Assembly: GCA_963835775.1 (NCBI GenBank) | Contig: CAWIHB010000025.1 | Coordinates: 434,001-498,000 of the forward strand | DNA length: 64,000 nucleotides | Reading direction: 5' to 3' | DNA from: Palsa-504 sp963835775 | GTDB lineage: Bacteria > Actinomycetota > Actinomycetes > Streptosporangiales > Streptosporangiaceae | In this document: piece by piece, positions 33,476-42,273 of the stretch | Layout: each line of letters starts with the position of its first letter | Numbering within the stretch: the first letter of the stretch is position 1 | The notes under the pieces: model-generated | Told to the model about the DNA's origin: nothing | What the model saw: the letters and a program-made list of their open reading frames with translations, nothing else | Database searches by the model: none | Made by a program: the position numbers and the translations under genes

Positions 33476-34888
33476 CTACCGGCTGGCGAGGGCCAGCCGG
33501 ACCTCGGCGGCCAGCCGGCCGATGACCTGCTCGGCCAGCACCGTGTCGGAGGCCTGGACCATCAGCCGGATCGTGGGCTCGGTGCCGCTCGGCCGGACCA
33601 GGACCCGGCCGGCCTCGCCGAGGGTTTCCTCCGCCCGGGTGACGGCCGCGGTGACCTCCGGGCCCAGCTGGGCGGCGTCGCCGGGCACATTGACCAGGAT
33701 CTGGGGGTACTTGCGCATCAGCTTGGCCGCCGCGGCCAGCGGCAGCCCGCGGTGGTGGACCGCGGCCAGCAGCTGCAGGCTGGTCAGGATGCCGTCGCCG
33801 GTGCAAGCGTGCTCGAGCACGATGATGTGGCCGGACTGCTCGCCGCCGAGTACGTAGCCGCCGTCGCGCATGGCCTGCGACACGTACCGGTCGCCGACCG
33901 GGGTCTCGATGACCCGGATGCCGGCGTCGCGCATGGCCACGTGGAAGCCCTGATTGGACATGACCGTGACCACCACGCCGTCGCCGGCCAGCTTTCCGGC
34001 GTCCTTCAGTTCGGTGGCGAGCACGGCCAGGATCTGGTCGCCGTCGAGGATCTGCCCGTCCGCATCGACGGCCAGGCACCGGTCGGCGTCACCGTCATAG
34101 GCCACGCCGGCGTCGGCGCCGTGGGCCATGACCGCCGCGACCAGCGGGTCCAGGTGAGTCGAGCCGCAGCCGGCGTTGATGTTCTGCCCGTCGGGCTCGG
34201 CGCCGATCGTGATGACCTCCGCGCCCGCGCGGCGCAGCGCCTCGGGGGCGAGCCGGTAGGCCGCCCCGTGCGCGCAGTCGGCTACCACCCGCAGGCCGGA
34301 CAGGGCCTGGCCGACCGGGCTGGGCAGGGTGGACAGCAGATGCTCCAGGTAGCGCTCGTGCTCGGCGGCGGCGTCCGTGACCCGGCCGAAGTCCTGGGAC
34401 GACGGGCCTGTGTTCGCGTTGGCGCCGACGCCGGCGCTGTCCAGGCGGGCTTCGATCTGGTCCTCGACGGCGTCCGGCAGCTTGACGCCGCCGCGGCCGA
34501 AGAACTTGATCCCGTTGTCCCGGGCCGGGTTGTGGCTGGCCGAGATGACCACGCCGAAGTCCGCGCCCAGCGCGCCGGCCAGGTAGGCCACGCCCGGAGT
34601 GGGCAGGACACCGAGCCGCAGCACGTCGACCCCCGCACTGGCCAGCCCGGCCACCACGGCCGCCTCGAGGAACTCCCCCGAGGCGCGCGGGTCCCGGCCC
34701 ACGACCGCCACCGGGCGGCCGGCGCTCGGGCCGTTGCCGTCCGGGCCGGCGCCGTCCGGGCCGGTGCCCAGGACGGCGGCGGCGGCCACGCTCAGGTCCA
34801 TGGCCAGCCGCGCGGTCAGGTCCTGGCCGGCCACGCCCCGGACGCCGTCGGTACCGAACAGACGACCGCACACACCCGCTTCACCCAT
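33476..34888 (-). CDS. glmM: Phosphoglucosamine mutase
   Basis: 470 residues of the alpha-D-phosphohexomutase family: GRLFGTDGVRGVA at the N-terminus, active-site phosphoserine loop VVISASHNPARDNGIKFF, metal loop AYDGDADRCLAVD, sugar loop GGEQSGHII and phosphate loop VRPSGTEPTIRLMVQA. It converts GlcN-6-P to GlcN-1-P for UDP-GlcNAc. The first few residues before GRLFGTDG are slightly longer than usual, so a downstream GTG could be the start. Lies 110 bp downstream of rpsI. Confidence 0.95.
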   Translation of the reverse strand: MGEAGVCGRLFGTDGVRGVAGQDLTARLAMDLSVAAAAVLGTGPDGAGPDGNGPSAGRPVAVVGRDPRASGEFLEAAVVAGLASAGVDVLRLGVLPTPGVAYLAGALGADFGVVISASHNPARDNGIKFFGRGGVKLPDAVEDQIEARLDSAGVGANANTGPSSQDFGRVTDAAAEHERYLEHLLSTLPSPVGQALSGLRVVADCAHGAAYRLAPEALRRAGAEVITIGAEPDGQNINAGCGSTHLDPLVAAVMAHGADAGVAYDGDADRCLAVDADGQILDGDQILAVLATELKDAGKLAGDGVVVTVMSNQGFHVAMRDAGIRVIETPVGDRYVSQAMRDGGYVLGGEQSGHIIVLEHACTGDGILTSLQLLAAVHHRGLPLAAAAKLMRKYPQILVNVPGDAAQLGPEVTAAVTRAEETLGEAGRVLVRPSGTEPTIRLMVQASDTVLAEQVIGRLAAEVRLALASR

Positions 34889-34998
34889 GTCACTCCCGCT
34901 CGTCGTTGCTTCCGCCCGGGGGCCGGGCTCGTGTGCGCTGGCGTGCGGCTCGGCACGGCCAAGGTCCTAGGGGGCCCAGGGGTCCGCGGCCAGGCAGC

Positions 34999-35544
34999 TT
35001 AACGCTTGGAGTACTGAGGCGCCTTACGGGCCTTCTTCAGGCCGTACTTCTTCCGCTCCTTGACCCGGGCGTCCCTGGTGACGAACCCGGCCTTCTTCAG
35101 CGCCGGGCGGTTCTCCGGGTCGACCAGGATCAGCGCCCGGGTCACGCCGAGGCGCAGCGCGCCCGCCTGCCCGGTCACGCCGCCGCCGGCGATCCGGGCC
35201 ATCACGTCGAAGCTGTTCTCCGCGCCCAGGGTCACGAACGGCTCGTTGACCAGCTGCTGATGCACCTTGTTCGGGAAGTACGCCTCGAGCGAGCGGCCGT
35301 TGATCAGCCACTGACCCGTGCCGGGCATGATGCGGACCCGGGCGATGGCCTCCTTGCGGCGGCCGGTGCCCGCCGCGTTACCGGTCACCACCGGGCGCCG
35401 GGCGACGGCTCGCGCCGGAGCGTCCTGGGACGTTTCGGTCGTGTACTCCGACGGAACGTCCGCGCCGAACTCGTCGTCGGTGAAGTCACCGAGTTCCGTC
35501 TCGTCCTCGTCGACGGTGGTGCTTGCGCCAGTGGGCTCAGCCAC
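34999..35544 (-). CDS. rpsI: 30S ribosomal protein S9
   Basis: 181 residues; the S9 core is the C-terminal 130 residues (GRRKEAIARVRIMPGTG, GGGVTGQAGALRLG, and the basic tail RKAPQYSKR that reaches the P-site tRNA). The N-terminal roughly 50 residues are acidic (ELGDFTDDEFG), an extension common in actinobacteria. Forms the usual L13-S9 pair with rplM, 26 bp upstream. Confidence 0.96.
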   Translation of the reverse strand: MAEPTGASTTVDEDETELGDFTDDEFGADVPSEYTTETSQDAPARAVARRPVVTGNAAGTGRRKEAIARVRIMPGTGQWLINGRSLEAYFPNKVHQQLVNEPFVTLGAENSFDVMARIAGGGVTGQAGALRLGVTRALILVDPENRPALKKAGFVTRDARVKERKKYGLKKARKAPQYSKR

Positions 35545-35570
35545 GGTCTGTCCTCATGCTTCCTGTTTGG

Positions 35571-36014
35571 CTACTGCTCGATCTGCGTGATCTCGTAGGG
35601 CTGCGGCTGCTGCGCCTGGTGCGGGTGGTCGGGACCCGCGTACACCTTGAGCTTGCTCAGCGTCTTACGGCCGAGCGTGTTCTTGGGCAACATGCCCCGG
35701 ACGGCCTTCTCGACCACGCGCTCGGGGTTGCTGGCCATCAGGTTGGCGTAGGAGACCGACCGCAGCCCGCCGGGGTAACCGGAGTGCCGGTAGGCATGCT
35801 TCTGCTCCAGCTTGCTGCCGGACAGCGAGACCTTGGCCGCGTTGACCACGATCACGAAGTCGCCGGTGTCCACGTGCGGCGCGAAGATCGGCTTGTGCTT
35901 GCCGCGCAGCAGCACCGCCACGTGGCTGGCCAGGCGGCCGAGCACGACGTCGGATGCGTCGATGACGTGCCATCGGCGCGTGATATCACTGTCCTTCGGG
36001 CTGAAAGTGCGCAC
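35571..36014 (-). CDS. rplM: 50S ribosomal protein L13
   Basis: 147 residues: MRTFSPKDSDITRRWHVID start, LGRLASHVAVLLRGK, VNAAKVSLSGSKLEQK and GMLPKNTLGRK are diagnostic L13 blocks. First gene of the L13-S9 operon that also reads towards glmM. Its upstream region is shared with the divergent membrane protein at 36250; no confident promoter was identified. Confidence 0.97.
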   Translation of the reverse strand: MRTFSPKDSDITRRWHVIDASDVVLGRLASHVAVLLRGKHKPIFAPHVDTGDFVIVVNAAKVSLSGSKLEQKHAYRHSGYPGGLRSVSYANLMASNPERVVEKAVRGMLPKNTLGRKTLSKLKVYAGPDHPHQAQQPQPYEITQIEQ

Positions 36015-36249
36015 AGTCCTGAGCCTTCGCGTATGTATTCGTGGTCGTCGCGGCCATCATCAGCTGGTAGAGCACCTGCTGGTGACGGCCGCCTTGGGGT
36101 GCCCCGCCCGCGCACCGCGCCGCGGAGAACGCGCAGGTGGCGCGCAGCGGGCATGCCCGTGGCGCATGACGCCCATGCAGCATACTCCGTCTCGCCCAGT
36201 GATGCCAAAGCGACGTCTTGGGCCGGGGGCAGGACGCTACCCTCATCCT
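36015..36249. promoter_or_regulatory. Divergent region between rplM and the gene at 36250
   Basis: 235 bp serving both genes. The section next to rplM is AT-richer (TATGTATTCG near 36031). No defined promoter boxes or L13 leader structure could be recognised by eye. Confidence 0.3.
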
Positions 36250-37644
36250 ATGGACTACCAGGGCACCAGACGCGGCCGCCATGGCGCGGACCCGCGCCAG
36301 TCGCCCTGGCCTGCCGGGCAGGCGCCCTGGGCCCCGGCCGAAGAGCCTGATTACATCCCGCCGGTCCCGCCGGTCCCGGTGGGACCGGGCAGCGGCCCGC
36401 ACCCGGGCACGGTGCCGCAGCCGATCCTGGGTGCGCCCAGCGGCCCGCAGCCAGTCATGGGCCCGCCCACCGGCCCGCAGCGGGTTATGGGCCCGCCCAC
36501 CGGCGGGCAGCGGGTCATGGGCCCGCCCACCGGCCCGCAGCGGGCGATGAACCGCACTCCGGCGCGCGGCTTCCCCCCGGTGTCCCCCGGTGCCCCCGCG
36601 CCGGCCGGCCAGGCCGGCTGGGAGCAGCCCGAGCCGTCCACGGTCACCTTCCGCCCGGTGCGGTCACCTGCTGCGCCGCAGGCGGGCGGCTATTACGACG
36701 GCATCGGCCAGGACCGGGGCGGCGAGCCGGTGCCGCCGGCCTCGATGCCCCAGGACCCGGCCCCCGGCGATCAGGCTCCCGGCGATCAGGCTCCCGGCGA
36801 TCAGGCTCCCGGCGATCAGGCTCCCGGCGATCAGGCTCCCGGCGATCAGGCTCCCGGCGATCAGGCTCCCGGCGATCAGGCTCCCGGATCGCGGCGCGGT
36901 GCCCGCAGCGGGCGCAGTGCCCGGCCCAAGCGCCATCCATCCCGGGTGGTGGCCTGGCTGGGCCTGATCGTGGTTCTGGCCGCGGCCGGGTTCGGCGGGT
37001 ACAAGTACCTGTACCAGCCACGCGTCAACGCGCCGGTGTCCGCGGGCCTGAAGCTGCCGACCAACGTGCCCAGCTCGCCGAACTTCGATCCGGCCCTGGG
37101 CAAGTGGCAGCACATCGGGAACCGGAGCCAGGATCCGGCCCCGCTGACCTTGACGCAGCTGTACCCGCCCCAGTTCGTGCTGAGCGGCAGCTCCTACCAG
37201 CGCGTCGCGGCCGCCGTGACCAAGAACTGCTCGCTGGCCGTGTTCGGCTCGGACCTGCAGGCGGCGCTGCAGGACGGCAAGTGCACCGAGATCCTGCGGG
37301 CCAGCTACCTGCTGGGTAACGGCACGATGATGGGCACGGTCGGCGTGGCCAACCTGGACAGCTCCAGCGACGCGCAGAAGGCCGGGCAGGCCACGGGCCC
37401 GCAGAACATCATCGCGCCGCTGGCCGGGCAGAAGGGCCCGACCAGCAAGCTGGGCAGCGGGACCGGGGTGGTGCAGGCCGAGATCAAGGGCCATTACCTG
37501 ATCCTGATGTGGGTCGAGTTCACCAGCCTGAAGGCCCCGTCGACGTCGGCTCAGCGCCAGCAGCTCGAGACGTTCGCGGCCAACCTGGTCACCGGCAGCG
37601 CCAACATCGACCTGAGCACCCGGATGCTGTCCAGCAAGCCCTGA
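36250..37644 (+). CDS. Repeat-rich single-pass membrane protein of unknown function
   Basis: 464 residues. The N-terminal 220 are Pro/Gly/Gln-rich with a roughly ten-residue GPPTGPQRVM repeat (about 75-100) and an eight-fold GDQAP pentapeptide repeat (about 173-212). A basic stretch precedes one membrane helix (WLGLIVVLAAAGFGGYKYLY, about 236-255), followed by a roughly 200-residue outer domain (YPPQFVLSGSSYQRVAAAV.. LASYLLGNGTMMGTVGV-like). The layout parallels the membrane protein at 29036 and the LCP/DUF class of actinobacterial surface proteins. The stop codon lies in the first unit of a 15-bp tandem repeat. Family not recognised. Confidence 0.7.
   Translation: MDYQGTRRGRHGADPRQSPWPAGQAPWAPAEEPDYIPPVPPVPVGPGSGPHPGTVPQPILGAPSGPQPVMGPPTGPQRVMGPPTGGQRVMGPPTGPQRAMNRTPARGFPPVSPGAPAPAGQAGWEQPEPSTVTFRPVRSPAAPQAGGYYDGIGQDRGGEPVPPASMPQDPAPGDQAPGDQAPGDQAPGDQAPGDQAPGDQAPGDQAPGDQAPGSRRGARSGRSARPKRHPSRVVAWLGLIVVLAAAGFGGYKYLYQPRVNAPVSAGLKLPTNVPSSPNFDPALGKWQHIGNRSQDPAPLTLTQLYPPQFVLSGSSYQRVAAAVTKNCSLAVFGSDLQAALQDGKCTEILRASYLLGNGTMMGTVGVANLDSSSDAQKAGQATGPQNIIAPLAGQKGPTSKLGSGTGVVQAEIKGHYLILMWVEFTSLKAPSTSAQRQQLETFAANLVTGSANIDLSTRMLSSKP
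36766..36885 (+). repeat. Eight 15-bp coding repeats (GDQAP)
   Basis: Eight exact copies of GGCGATCAGGCTCCC encode Gly-Asp-Gln-Ala-Pro in the cytoplasmic part of the membrane protein. Exact identity implies recent expansion. Confidence 0.95.
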
Positions 37645-37830
37645 TCCGGCAAGCCCTGATCCGGCAAGCCCTGATCCGGCAAGCACTGATCCGGCAAGCA
37701 CTGATCCGGCAAGCACTGATCCGGCAAGCACTGATCCGGCAAGCCCTGATCCGGCAAGCCCTGATCCGGCAAGCACTGATCCGGCAAGCCCTGATCCGGC
37801 AAGCCCTGATCCGGCAAGCACTGACCGGTC
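37636..37830. repeat. Thirteen 15-bp repeats starting at a stop codon
   Basis: Twelve full units of AAGCMCTGATCCGGC (M is A or C at the fifth base) and a degenerate thirteenth. The first unit contains the stop codon TGA (37642-37644) of the upstream gene. The rest of the gap to the truA stop at 37914 holds no gene; no U-tailed terminator is present. Confidence 0.95.
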
Positions 37831-37913
37831 AGCTGCTGGCAGCGCGCAGCCGACGGGCCGCGGTGCCGCCTGGACTGAGGAGCGACGAAGGAGCGACGAG
37901 GGAAGGCGGCACC

Positions 37914-38798
37914 TCAGGGCGGCCCGGAGGCAAGCGGGGAGACAGAGCGGACCCGGCGGGTCGCGTCCGCCCGGGCGGCCAGTTCGGCGGAGGGCGGATA
38001 GCCGACCTCCTCCAGGCACAGCCCGTGCGGCGGCAGCACCCGGACCGCGGGATCACGGACCGCGACGGCCAGGACGGCAGCGGGCCAGCTGGGCGGCTGG
38101 CGGCCCTCGCCCACGGCCAGCAGCGCGCCGGTCAGCGCACGCACCATGTTGTGGCAGAACGCGTCGGCTACCACGGTGGCGATGGCGACACCGTACTCGT
38201 CGCGGCGCCAGTCCAGGCGGCGCAGCGCGCGGATGGTGGTGGCGCCTTCCCGGCGGCGGCAGAAGGCGGCGAAGTCATGCTCGCCGGTCAGCCCGGTCGC
38301 CGCGGCGTTCATGGCGGCCAGGTCCAGCGGCCGGAACGACCAGAGGGTCTCGTGCCGGCGCAGCGGATCGGCGCAGGCCACATCGTCGCAGACCCGGTAG
38401 GAGTAGCGGCGCCACAGCGCGGAGAAACGGGCGTCGAACCCGTCAGGTGCGGGCGCCACGGCATGCACCCGGATGTCGGCGGGCAGCAGCCCCGCCAGCC
38501 TGTCCAGCACCCGCTGCGCCCCAGCCCAGGCGGCTTCCGGCACGTCCGCGTGCACGACCTGGCCGCGGGCGTGCACACCGGCGTCGGTGCGGCCGGCCAC
38601 GGTCAGGGCCAGGGGTCCGGGCGGCCCACCGGGTCCGGGCTCGCTTCCGGGCAGCCGCAGCACCCGGGCCAGCGCCGCAGCCAGTACGTCCTCGACGCAG
38701 CGCCTGCCCGGCTGGGCGGCCCACCCGGAAAACCCTGACCCGTCGTAGGACAGGTCAATTCTGAGCCGAACGGGCCGTGGTGCTTGCAGGCGGCCCAC
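37914..38798 (-). CDS. truA: tRNA pseudouridine(38-40) synthase TruA
   Basis: 294 residues: N-terminal RIDLSYDGSGFSGWAAQPG, catalytic loop AGRTDAGVHARGQVVH with the nucleophilic Asp near residue 74, FSALWRRYSYRV and HNMVRALTGALL. Makes pseudouridine in the anticodon arm. Last gene of the infA-rpsM-rpoA-rplQ transcription unit, 17 bp after rplQ, as in most actinobacteria. Confidence 0.94.
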   Translation of the reverse strand: MGRLQAPRPVRLRIDLSYDGSGFSGWAAQPGRRCVEDVLAAALARVLRLPGSEPGPGGPPGPLALTVAGRTDAGVHARGQVVHADVPEAAWAGAQRVLDRLAGLLPADIRVHAVAPAPDGFDARFSALWRRYSYRVCDDVACADPLRRHETLWSFRPLDLAAMNAAATGLTGEHDFAAFCRRREGATTIRALRRLDWRRDEYGVAIATVVADAFCHNMVRALTGALLAVGEGRQPPSWPAAVLAVAVRDPAVRVLPPHGLCLEEVGYPPSAELAARADATRRVRSVSPLASGPP

Positions 38799-38815
38799 GT
38801 CAGCCGATCACGGCC

Positions 38816-39478
38816 TTAGGCGTCCTCGGCGTCCTCGTCAGCCTCGTCCTCGTCAGCCTCGTCGTCGACATCCTCGGCCTCGTCGTCGACATCCTCAGCC
38901 TCGTCGTCGACATCCTCGGCCTCGTCGTCGTCCGCCTCATCGGTGACGTCCTCGGCGACCGCGTCAGTCTCGTCTGTCGCGGTCGCCTCGGGCGCGTCGT
39001 CGACTTCGGCCTCGGGCTCGGCGACCGCGGTAGCCGTGCTGGCTGCGGGGGCAGTGCTGCTGGGTGGGGCCGCGGGGGCGGCAGCGCGGCGGGCACGGCG
39101 GCGCGGCTTGGACGAGACGGGCTCGCCGCGGACCAGCTCGATGACCGCCATGGCCGCGTTGTCGCCCTTGCGCGGGCCGATCTTGGTGATGCGGGTGTAG
39201 CCGCCGTCACGCTCGGAGAACTCCGGAGCGATCTCGGTGAACAGCTGGTGCACCACGCCCTTGTCGGTGACCACGGTCAGCACGTGCCGCCGAGCGTGCA
39301 GGTCACCGCGCTTGGCGAAGGTGATCAGCCGCTCGGCGACCGGCCGCAGCCGCTTGGCCTTGGCCTCGGTGGTGGTGATCCGGCCGTGCTGGAACAGCGC
39401 GGTGGCCAGGTTCGCCAGGATGTGCCGCTCGTGGGCAGCACTGCCGCCCAGGCGGTGCCCCTTGGTGGGCGTGGGCAT
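38816..39478 (-). CDS. rplQ: 50S ribosomal protein L17 with long acidic tail
   Basis: 220 residues. Residues 1-118 are the L17 fold (MPTPTKGHRLGGSAAHERH, NLATALFQHGRITTTEAKAK, YTRITKIGPRKGDNAAMAVIEL). The remainder is an Ala/Pro-rich linker and a strongly acidic tail with three exact seven-residue DDEAEDV repeats encoded by 21-bp units. Tails are common in actinobacterial L17, but this one is long. Cotranscribed with rpoA and truA. Confidence 0.95.
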   Translation of the reverse strand: MPTPTKGHRLGGSAAHERHILANLATALFQHGRITTTEAKAKRLRPVAERLITFAKRGDLHARRHVLTVVTDKGVVHQLFTEIAPEFSERDGGYTRITKIGPRKGDNAAMAVIELVRGEPVSSKPRRRARRAAAPAAPPSSTAPAASTATAVAEPEAEVDDAPEATATDETDAVAEDVTDEADDDEAEDVDDEAEDVDDEAEDVDDEADEDEADEDAEDA

Positions 39479-39514
39479 ACGGATCTCTCCTTGGTCTACG
39501 TGGCGGACGCCACG

Positions 39515-40528
39515 TCAGTACTGCTCGGTCTCCACGTAGCTCTCGTCGTCGTCACCGTAGGCGCCCACCGCGCTGCTCGGGTCGAACCCGGGCGGGGAGT
39601 CCTTGAGCGACAGGCCCATGTCGATGAGCTTCTGCTTGACTTCCTCGATCGACTTGGCGCCGAAGTTCCTTATATCCAGCAGGTCCTGCTCGCTGCGGCC
39701 GACCAGCTCACCGACCGTGTGAATGCCCTCGCGCTTGAGGCAGTTGTAGGAGCGGACGGTAAGGTTGAGGTCCTCGATCGGCAGCGCCAGGTCGGCCGCC
39801 AGCGCGGCGTCCGTCGGCGACGGGCCGATGTCGATGCCCTCGGCGTCCACGTTGAGCTCGCGGGCCAGCCCGAACAGCTCGACCAGCGTCTTGCCCGCGC
39901 TGGCCACGGCATCCCGCGGCCGCAGGCACGGCTTGGTCTCCACGTCCAGGATGAGCCGGTCGAAGTCGGTGCGCTGCTCGACGCGGGTGGCTTCCACCTT
40001 GTAGGTCACCCGCAGCACGGGCGAGTAGATGGAGTCGATCGGCACCCGCCCGATCTCCTGGCCGGGCTGCTTGTTCTGCGTGGCCGAGACGTAGCCGCGG
40101 CCGCGCTCGACGGTCAGTTCCATCTCGAGCTTGCCCTTGGCGTTCAGGGTGGCGATGTGCAGCTCGGGGTTGTGCACCTCGACGCCGGCCGGCGGCGCAA
40201 TGTCCGCCGCGGTCACCTCGCCCGGGCCCTGCTTGCGCAGGTACATCACGACCGGCTCGTCGTGCTCGGAGGACACCACGAGTTCCTTCAGGTTCAGGAT
40301 GATGTCAGTGACATCTTCCTTGACCCCGGGGACCGTGGAGAACTCGTGCAGGACGCCCTCGATCCTGATGCTGGTCACGGCCGCACCCGGGATGGAGGAC
40401 AGGAGCGTACGCCGGAGCGAGTTGCCGATGGTGTAACCGAAGCCAGGCTCCAGCGGCTCGATGACGAACCGGGACCTGAACTCGTCTACCTGCTCCTCGG
40501 CGAGCGAGGGGCGCTGAGCGATGAGCAT
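39515..40528 (-). CDS. rpoA: DNA-directed RNA polymerase subunit alpha
   Basis: 337 residues: N-terminal dimerisation domain (FVIEPLEPGFGYTIGNSLRR, LLSSIPGAAVTSIRI) and C-terminal domain (about 245-310) with YNCLKREGIHTVGELV and LLDIRNFGAKSIEEVKQKL, which bind UP elements and activators. Acidic C-terminus. Standard position between rpsD and rplQ. Confidence 0.98.
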   Translation of the reverse strand: MLIAQRPSLAEEQVDEFRSRFVIEPLEPGFGYTIGNSLRRTLLSSIPGAAVTSIRIEGVLHEFSTVPGVKEDVTDIILNLKELVVSSEHDEPVVMYLRKQGPGEVTAADIAPPAGVEVHNPELHIATLNAKGKLEMELTVERGRGYVSATQNKQPGQEIGRVPIDSIYSPVLRVTYKVEATRVEQRTDFDRLILDVETKPCLRPRDAVASAGKTLVELFGLARELNVDAEGIDIGPSPTDAALAADLALPIEDLNLTVRSYNCLKREGIHTVGELVGRSEQDLLDIRNFGAKSIEEVKQKLIDMGLSLKDSPPGFDPSSAVGAYGDDDESYVETEQY

Positions 40529-40581
40529 GAATTTGTTCCTTTCCGACGCCCGCTATATGACAGTCGGGGTTTCTGTTTTTT

Positions 40582-40638
40582 CCCCCGGGGGCCGACCCCC
40601 CGGTGACCCCCCGGTATAGGGGGACTACCCGTCCCCCT
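40582..40638. repeat. GC-tract palindromic element, long form, rpoA-rpsD gap
   Basis: Plus orientation: CCCCCGGGGGCCGACCCCCC, a GGTGACCCCCCG block, then GGGGGACTACCCGTCCCCC. Very similar to the copy at 50946. It fills most of the 122-bp gap between the rpsD stop and rpoA start, so it is transcribed within the operon. Confidence 0.8.
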
Positions 40639-40650
40639 TTACCGCCTGGG

Positions 40651-41277
40651 TTACTTCGAGTAAAACTCGACGATGAGCTGTTCCTGGACCTGGGTGTCGA
40701 TCTGGGCCCGGACCGGGAGCGAGTGCACCAGGATGCGCATGTGGTCGGGGACCACCTCGAGCCAGGCCGGCACCGTGCGCTCGCCGACCTCGGCCCGGGC
40801 GATCACGAACGGGGTCATCTCGAGCGACTTGGCGGTCACCTCGACAATGTCGTTCTCGCTCACCCGGTAGGACGGGATGTCGACCTTCTTGCCGTTCACC
40901 GTGAAGTGGCCGTGCGTGACCAGCTGGCGGGCCATGTCGCGGCTCTTGGCGAAGCCCGCGCGGAACACCACGTTGTCCAGGCGGCGTTCGAGCAGCTGGA
41001 GCATGGTCTCGCCGGTCCGGCCGTGCTTGCGCGCTGCTTCCTCGTAGTAGCCGTGGAACTGCCGCTCGAGGATGCCGTAGATCCGGCGCGCCTTCTGCTT
41101 CTCCCTGATCTGCTGCAGGAAGTCGCCTTCCTTGGGCCGGTTACGGCCGTGCTCGCCCGGCGGGTAGGGCCGGATCTCGATCGGGCACTTCGGCGAGTCG
41201 CACTTGGCGCCCTTCAGGAAGAGCTTGGTCTTCTCCCGGCGGCAGAGCTTGCAGTCCGCGCCTGTGTATCGAGCCAT
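40651..41277 (-). CDS. rpsD: 30S ribosomal protein S4
   Basis: 208 residues. Zinc-type S4 with four N-terminal cysteines (CKLCRRE and KCDSPKCPIE), an S4 RNA-binding domain (RLDNVVFRAGFAKSRDMARQLV, HGHFTVNGKKVDIPSY) and the usual VHSLPVRAQIDTQVQEQLIV end. Primary 16S-binding assembly protein. Confidence 0.97.
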   Translation of the reverse strand: MARYTGADCKLCRREKTKLFLKGAKCDSPKCPIEIRPYPPGEHGRNRPKEGDFLQQIREKQKARRIYGILERQFHGYYEEAARKHGRTGETMLQLLERRLDNVVFRAGFAKSRDMARQLVTHGHFTVNGKKVDIPSYRVSENDIVEVTAKSLEMTPFVIARAEVGERTVPAWLEVVPDHMRILVHSLPVRAQIDTQVQEQLIVEFYSK

Positions 41278-41316
41278 CTGTCGCTATCTCCTGTCAGCGT
41301 CTACCGGAAGGGGCCA

Positions 41317-41724
41317 TCAGACCCGGCGCCGCTTCGGCGGCCGGCAGCCATTGTGCGGGACGGGGGTCATGTCCTGGATCGAGCCGACCTCCAGCCCGGT
41401 GGCCTGCAGCGACCGGATGGCGGTCTCCCGGCCCGAACCCGGGCCCTTGACGAAGACGTCGACCTTGCGCATGCCGTGCTCCATGGCCCGGCGCGCGGCG
41501 GCCTCGGCCGCCATCTGGGCGGCGTACGGCGTGGACTTGCGCGATCCCTTGAACCCGACCTGACCCGCCGACGCCCACGAGATGACGTTGCCCGTCGGGT
41601 CGGTAATCGAGACGATCGTGTTGTTGAAGGTGCTCCTGATGTGGGCGTGCCCGTGAGCGACGTTCTTCCGCTCCTTGCGGCGCACCTTCTTGGCGGCGGC
41701 CTGCTGACGGCTCCTAGGCGGCAT
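41317..41724 (-). CDS. rpsK: 30S ribosomal protein S11
   Basis: 135 residues: GHAHIRSTFNNTIVSITDPTGNV is split across the N-terminal half, followed by GSRKSTPYAAQMAAEAAA and the conserved C-terminus HNGCRPPKRRRV. Binds 16S platform next to S7. Confidence 0.97.
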   Translation of the reverse strand: MPPRSRQQAAAKKVRRKERKNVAHGHAHIRSTFNNTIVSITDPTGNVISWASAGQVGFKGSRKSTPYAAQMAAEAAARRAMEHGMRKVDVFVKGPGSGRETAIRSLQATGLEVGSIQDMTPVPHNGCRPPKRRRV

Positions 41725-41763
41725 CTGCTTCCTTCGAGGTGGTCGGTCCGTGCGGACTACTCA

Positions 41764-42144
41764 TTACTTCTTGCCGGCCTTCTTCTTGCCGGCCACCGTC
41801 TTCTTCTTGCCCTTGCGGGTCCGGGCGTTGGTCTGCGTCCGCTGCCCGTGCACCGGGAGCCCGCGGCGGTGACGGATGCCCTGGTAGCAGCCGATCTCGA
41901 TCTTGCGCCGGATGTCGGCCTGGACCTCACGGCGCAGGTCACCTTCGACCTGGTAGGTAGCGTCGATCCAGTCCCGGAGCTTGATCAGCTCCTCGTCGGT
42001 CAGGTTGTTGACCCTGGTGTCTGGGCTGACCCCGGTGGCTTGGAGGGTTTGCAGGGACCGGGTGCGGCCGATGCCGTAGATGTAGGTGAGCGCGATCTCG
42101 ACCCGCTTATCGCGGGGCAGGTCGACGCCGGAAAGCCTGGCCAT
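41764..42144 (-). CDS. rpsM: 30S ribosomal protein S13
   Basis: 126 residues: ARLSGVDLPRDKRVEIALTY start, YGIGRTRSLQTL, RHRRGLPVHGQRTQTNARTR and a Lys-rich tail that contacts P-site tRNA. Follows rpmJ by 129 bp in the alpha operon. Confidence 0.97.
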   Translation of the reverse strand: MARLSGVDLPRDKRVEIALTYIYGIGRTRSLQTLQATGVSPDTRVNNLTDEELIKLRDWIDATYQVEGDLRREVQADIRRKIEIGCYQGIRHRRGLPVHGQRTQTNARTRKGKKKTVAGKKKAGKK

Positions 42145-42273
42145 GTGCGGGCAGTTCTCCTTTTCCTCACGGAGGTATTTCGCACCGCCCCCATGTCCTG
42201 CCCGGACATGGCCCCGGCCTCCGTCCGGGGGTCGCAGCGTTGGCTAGCTGCCTGCGGTGCGCGTTGTGCTGCG

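Noticed and set aside
30855..34079. 1074-codon open frame on the minus strand
   Set aside because: It is the nnr frame fused by the one-base indel to out-of-frame reading of alr and, upstream, of glmM. Only the nnr portion is family-like.
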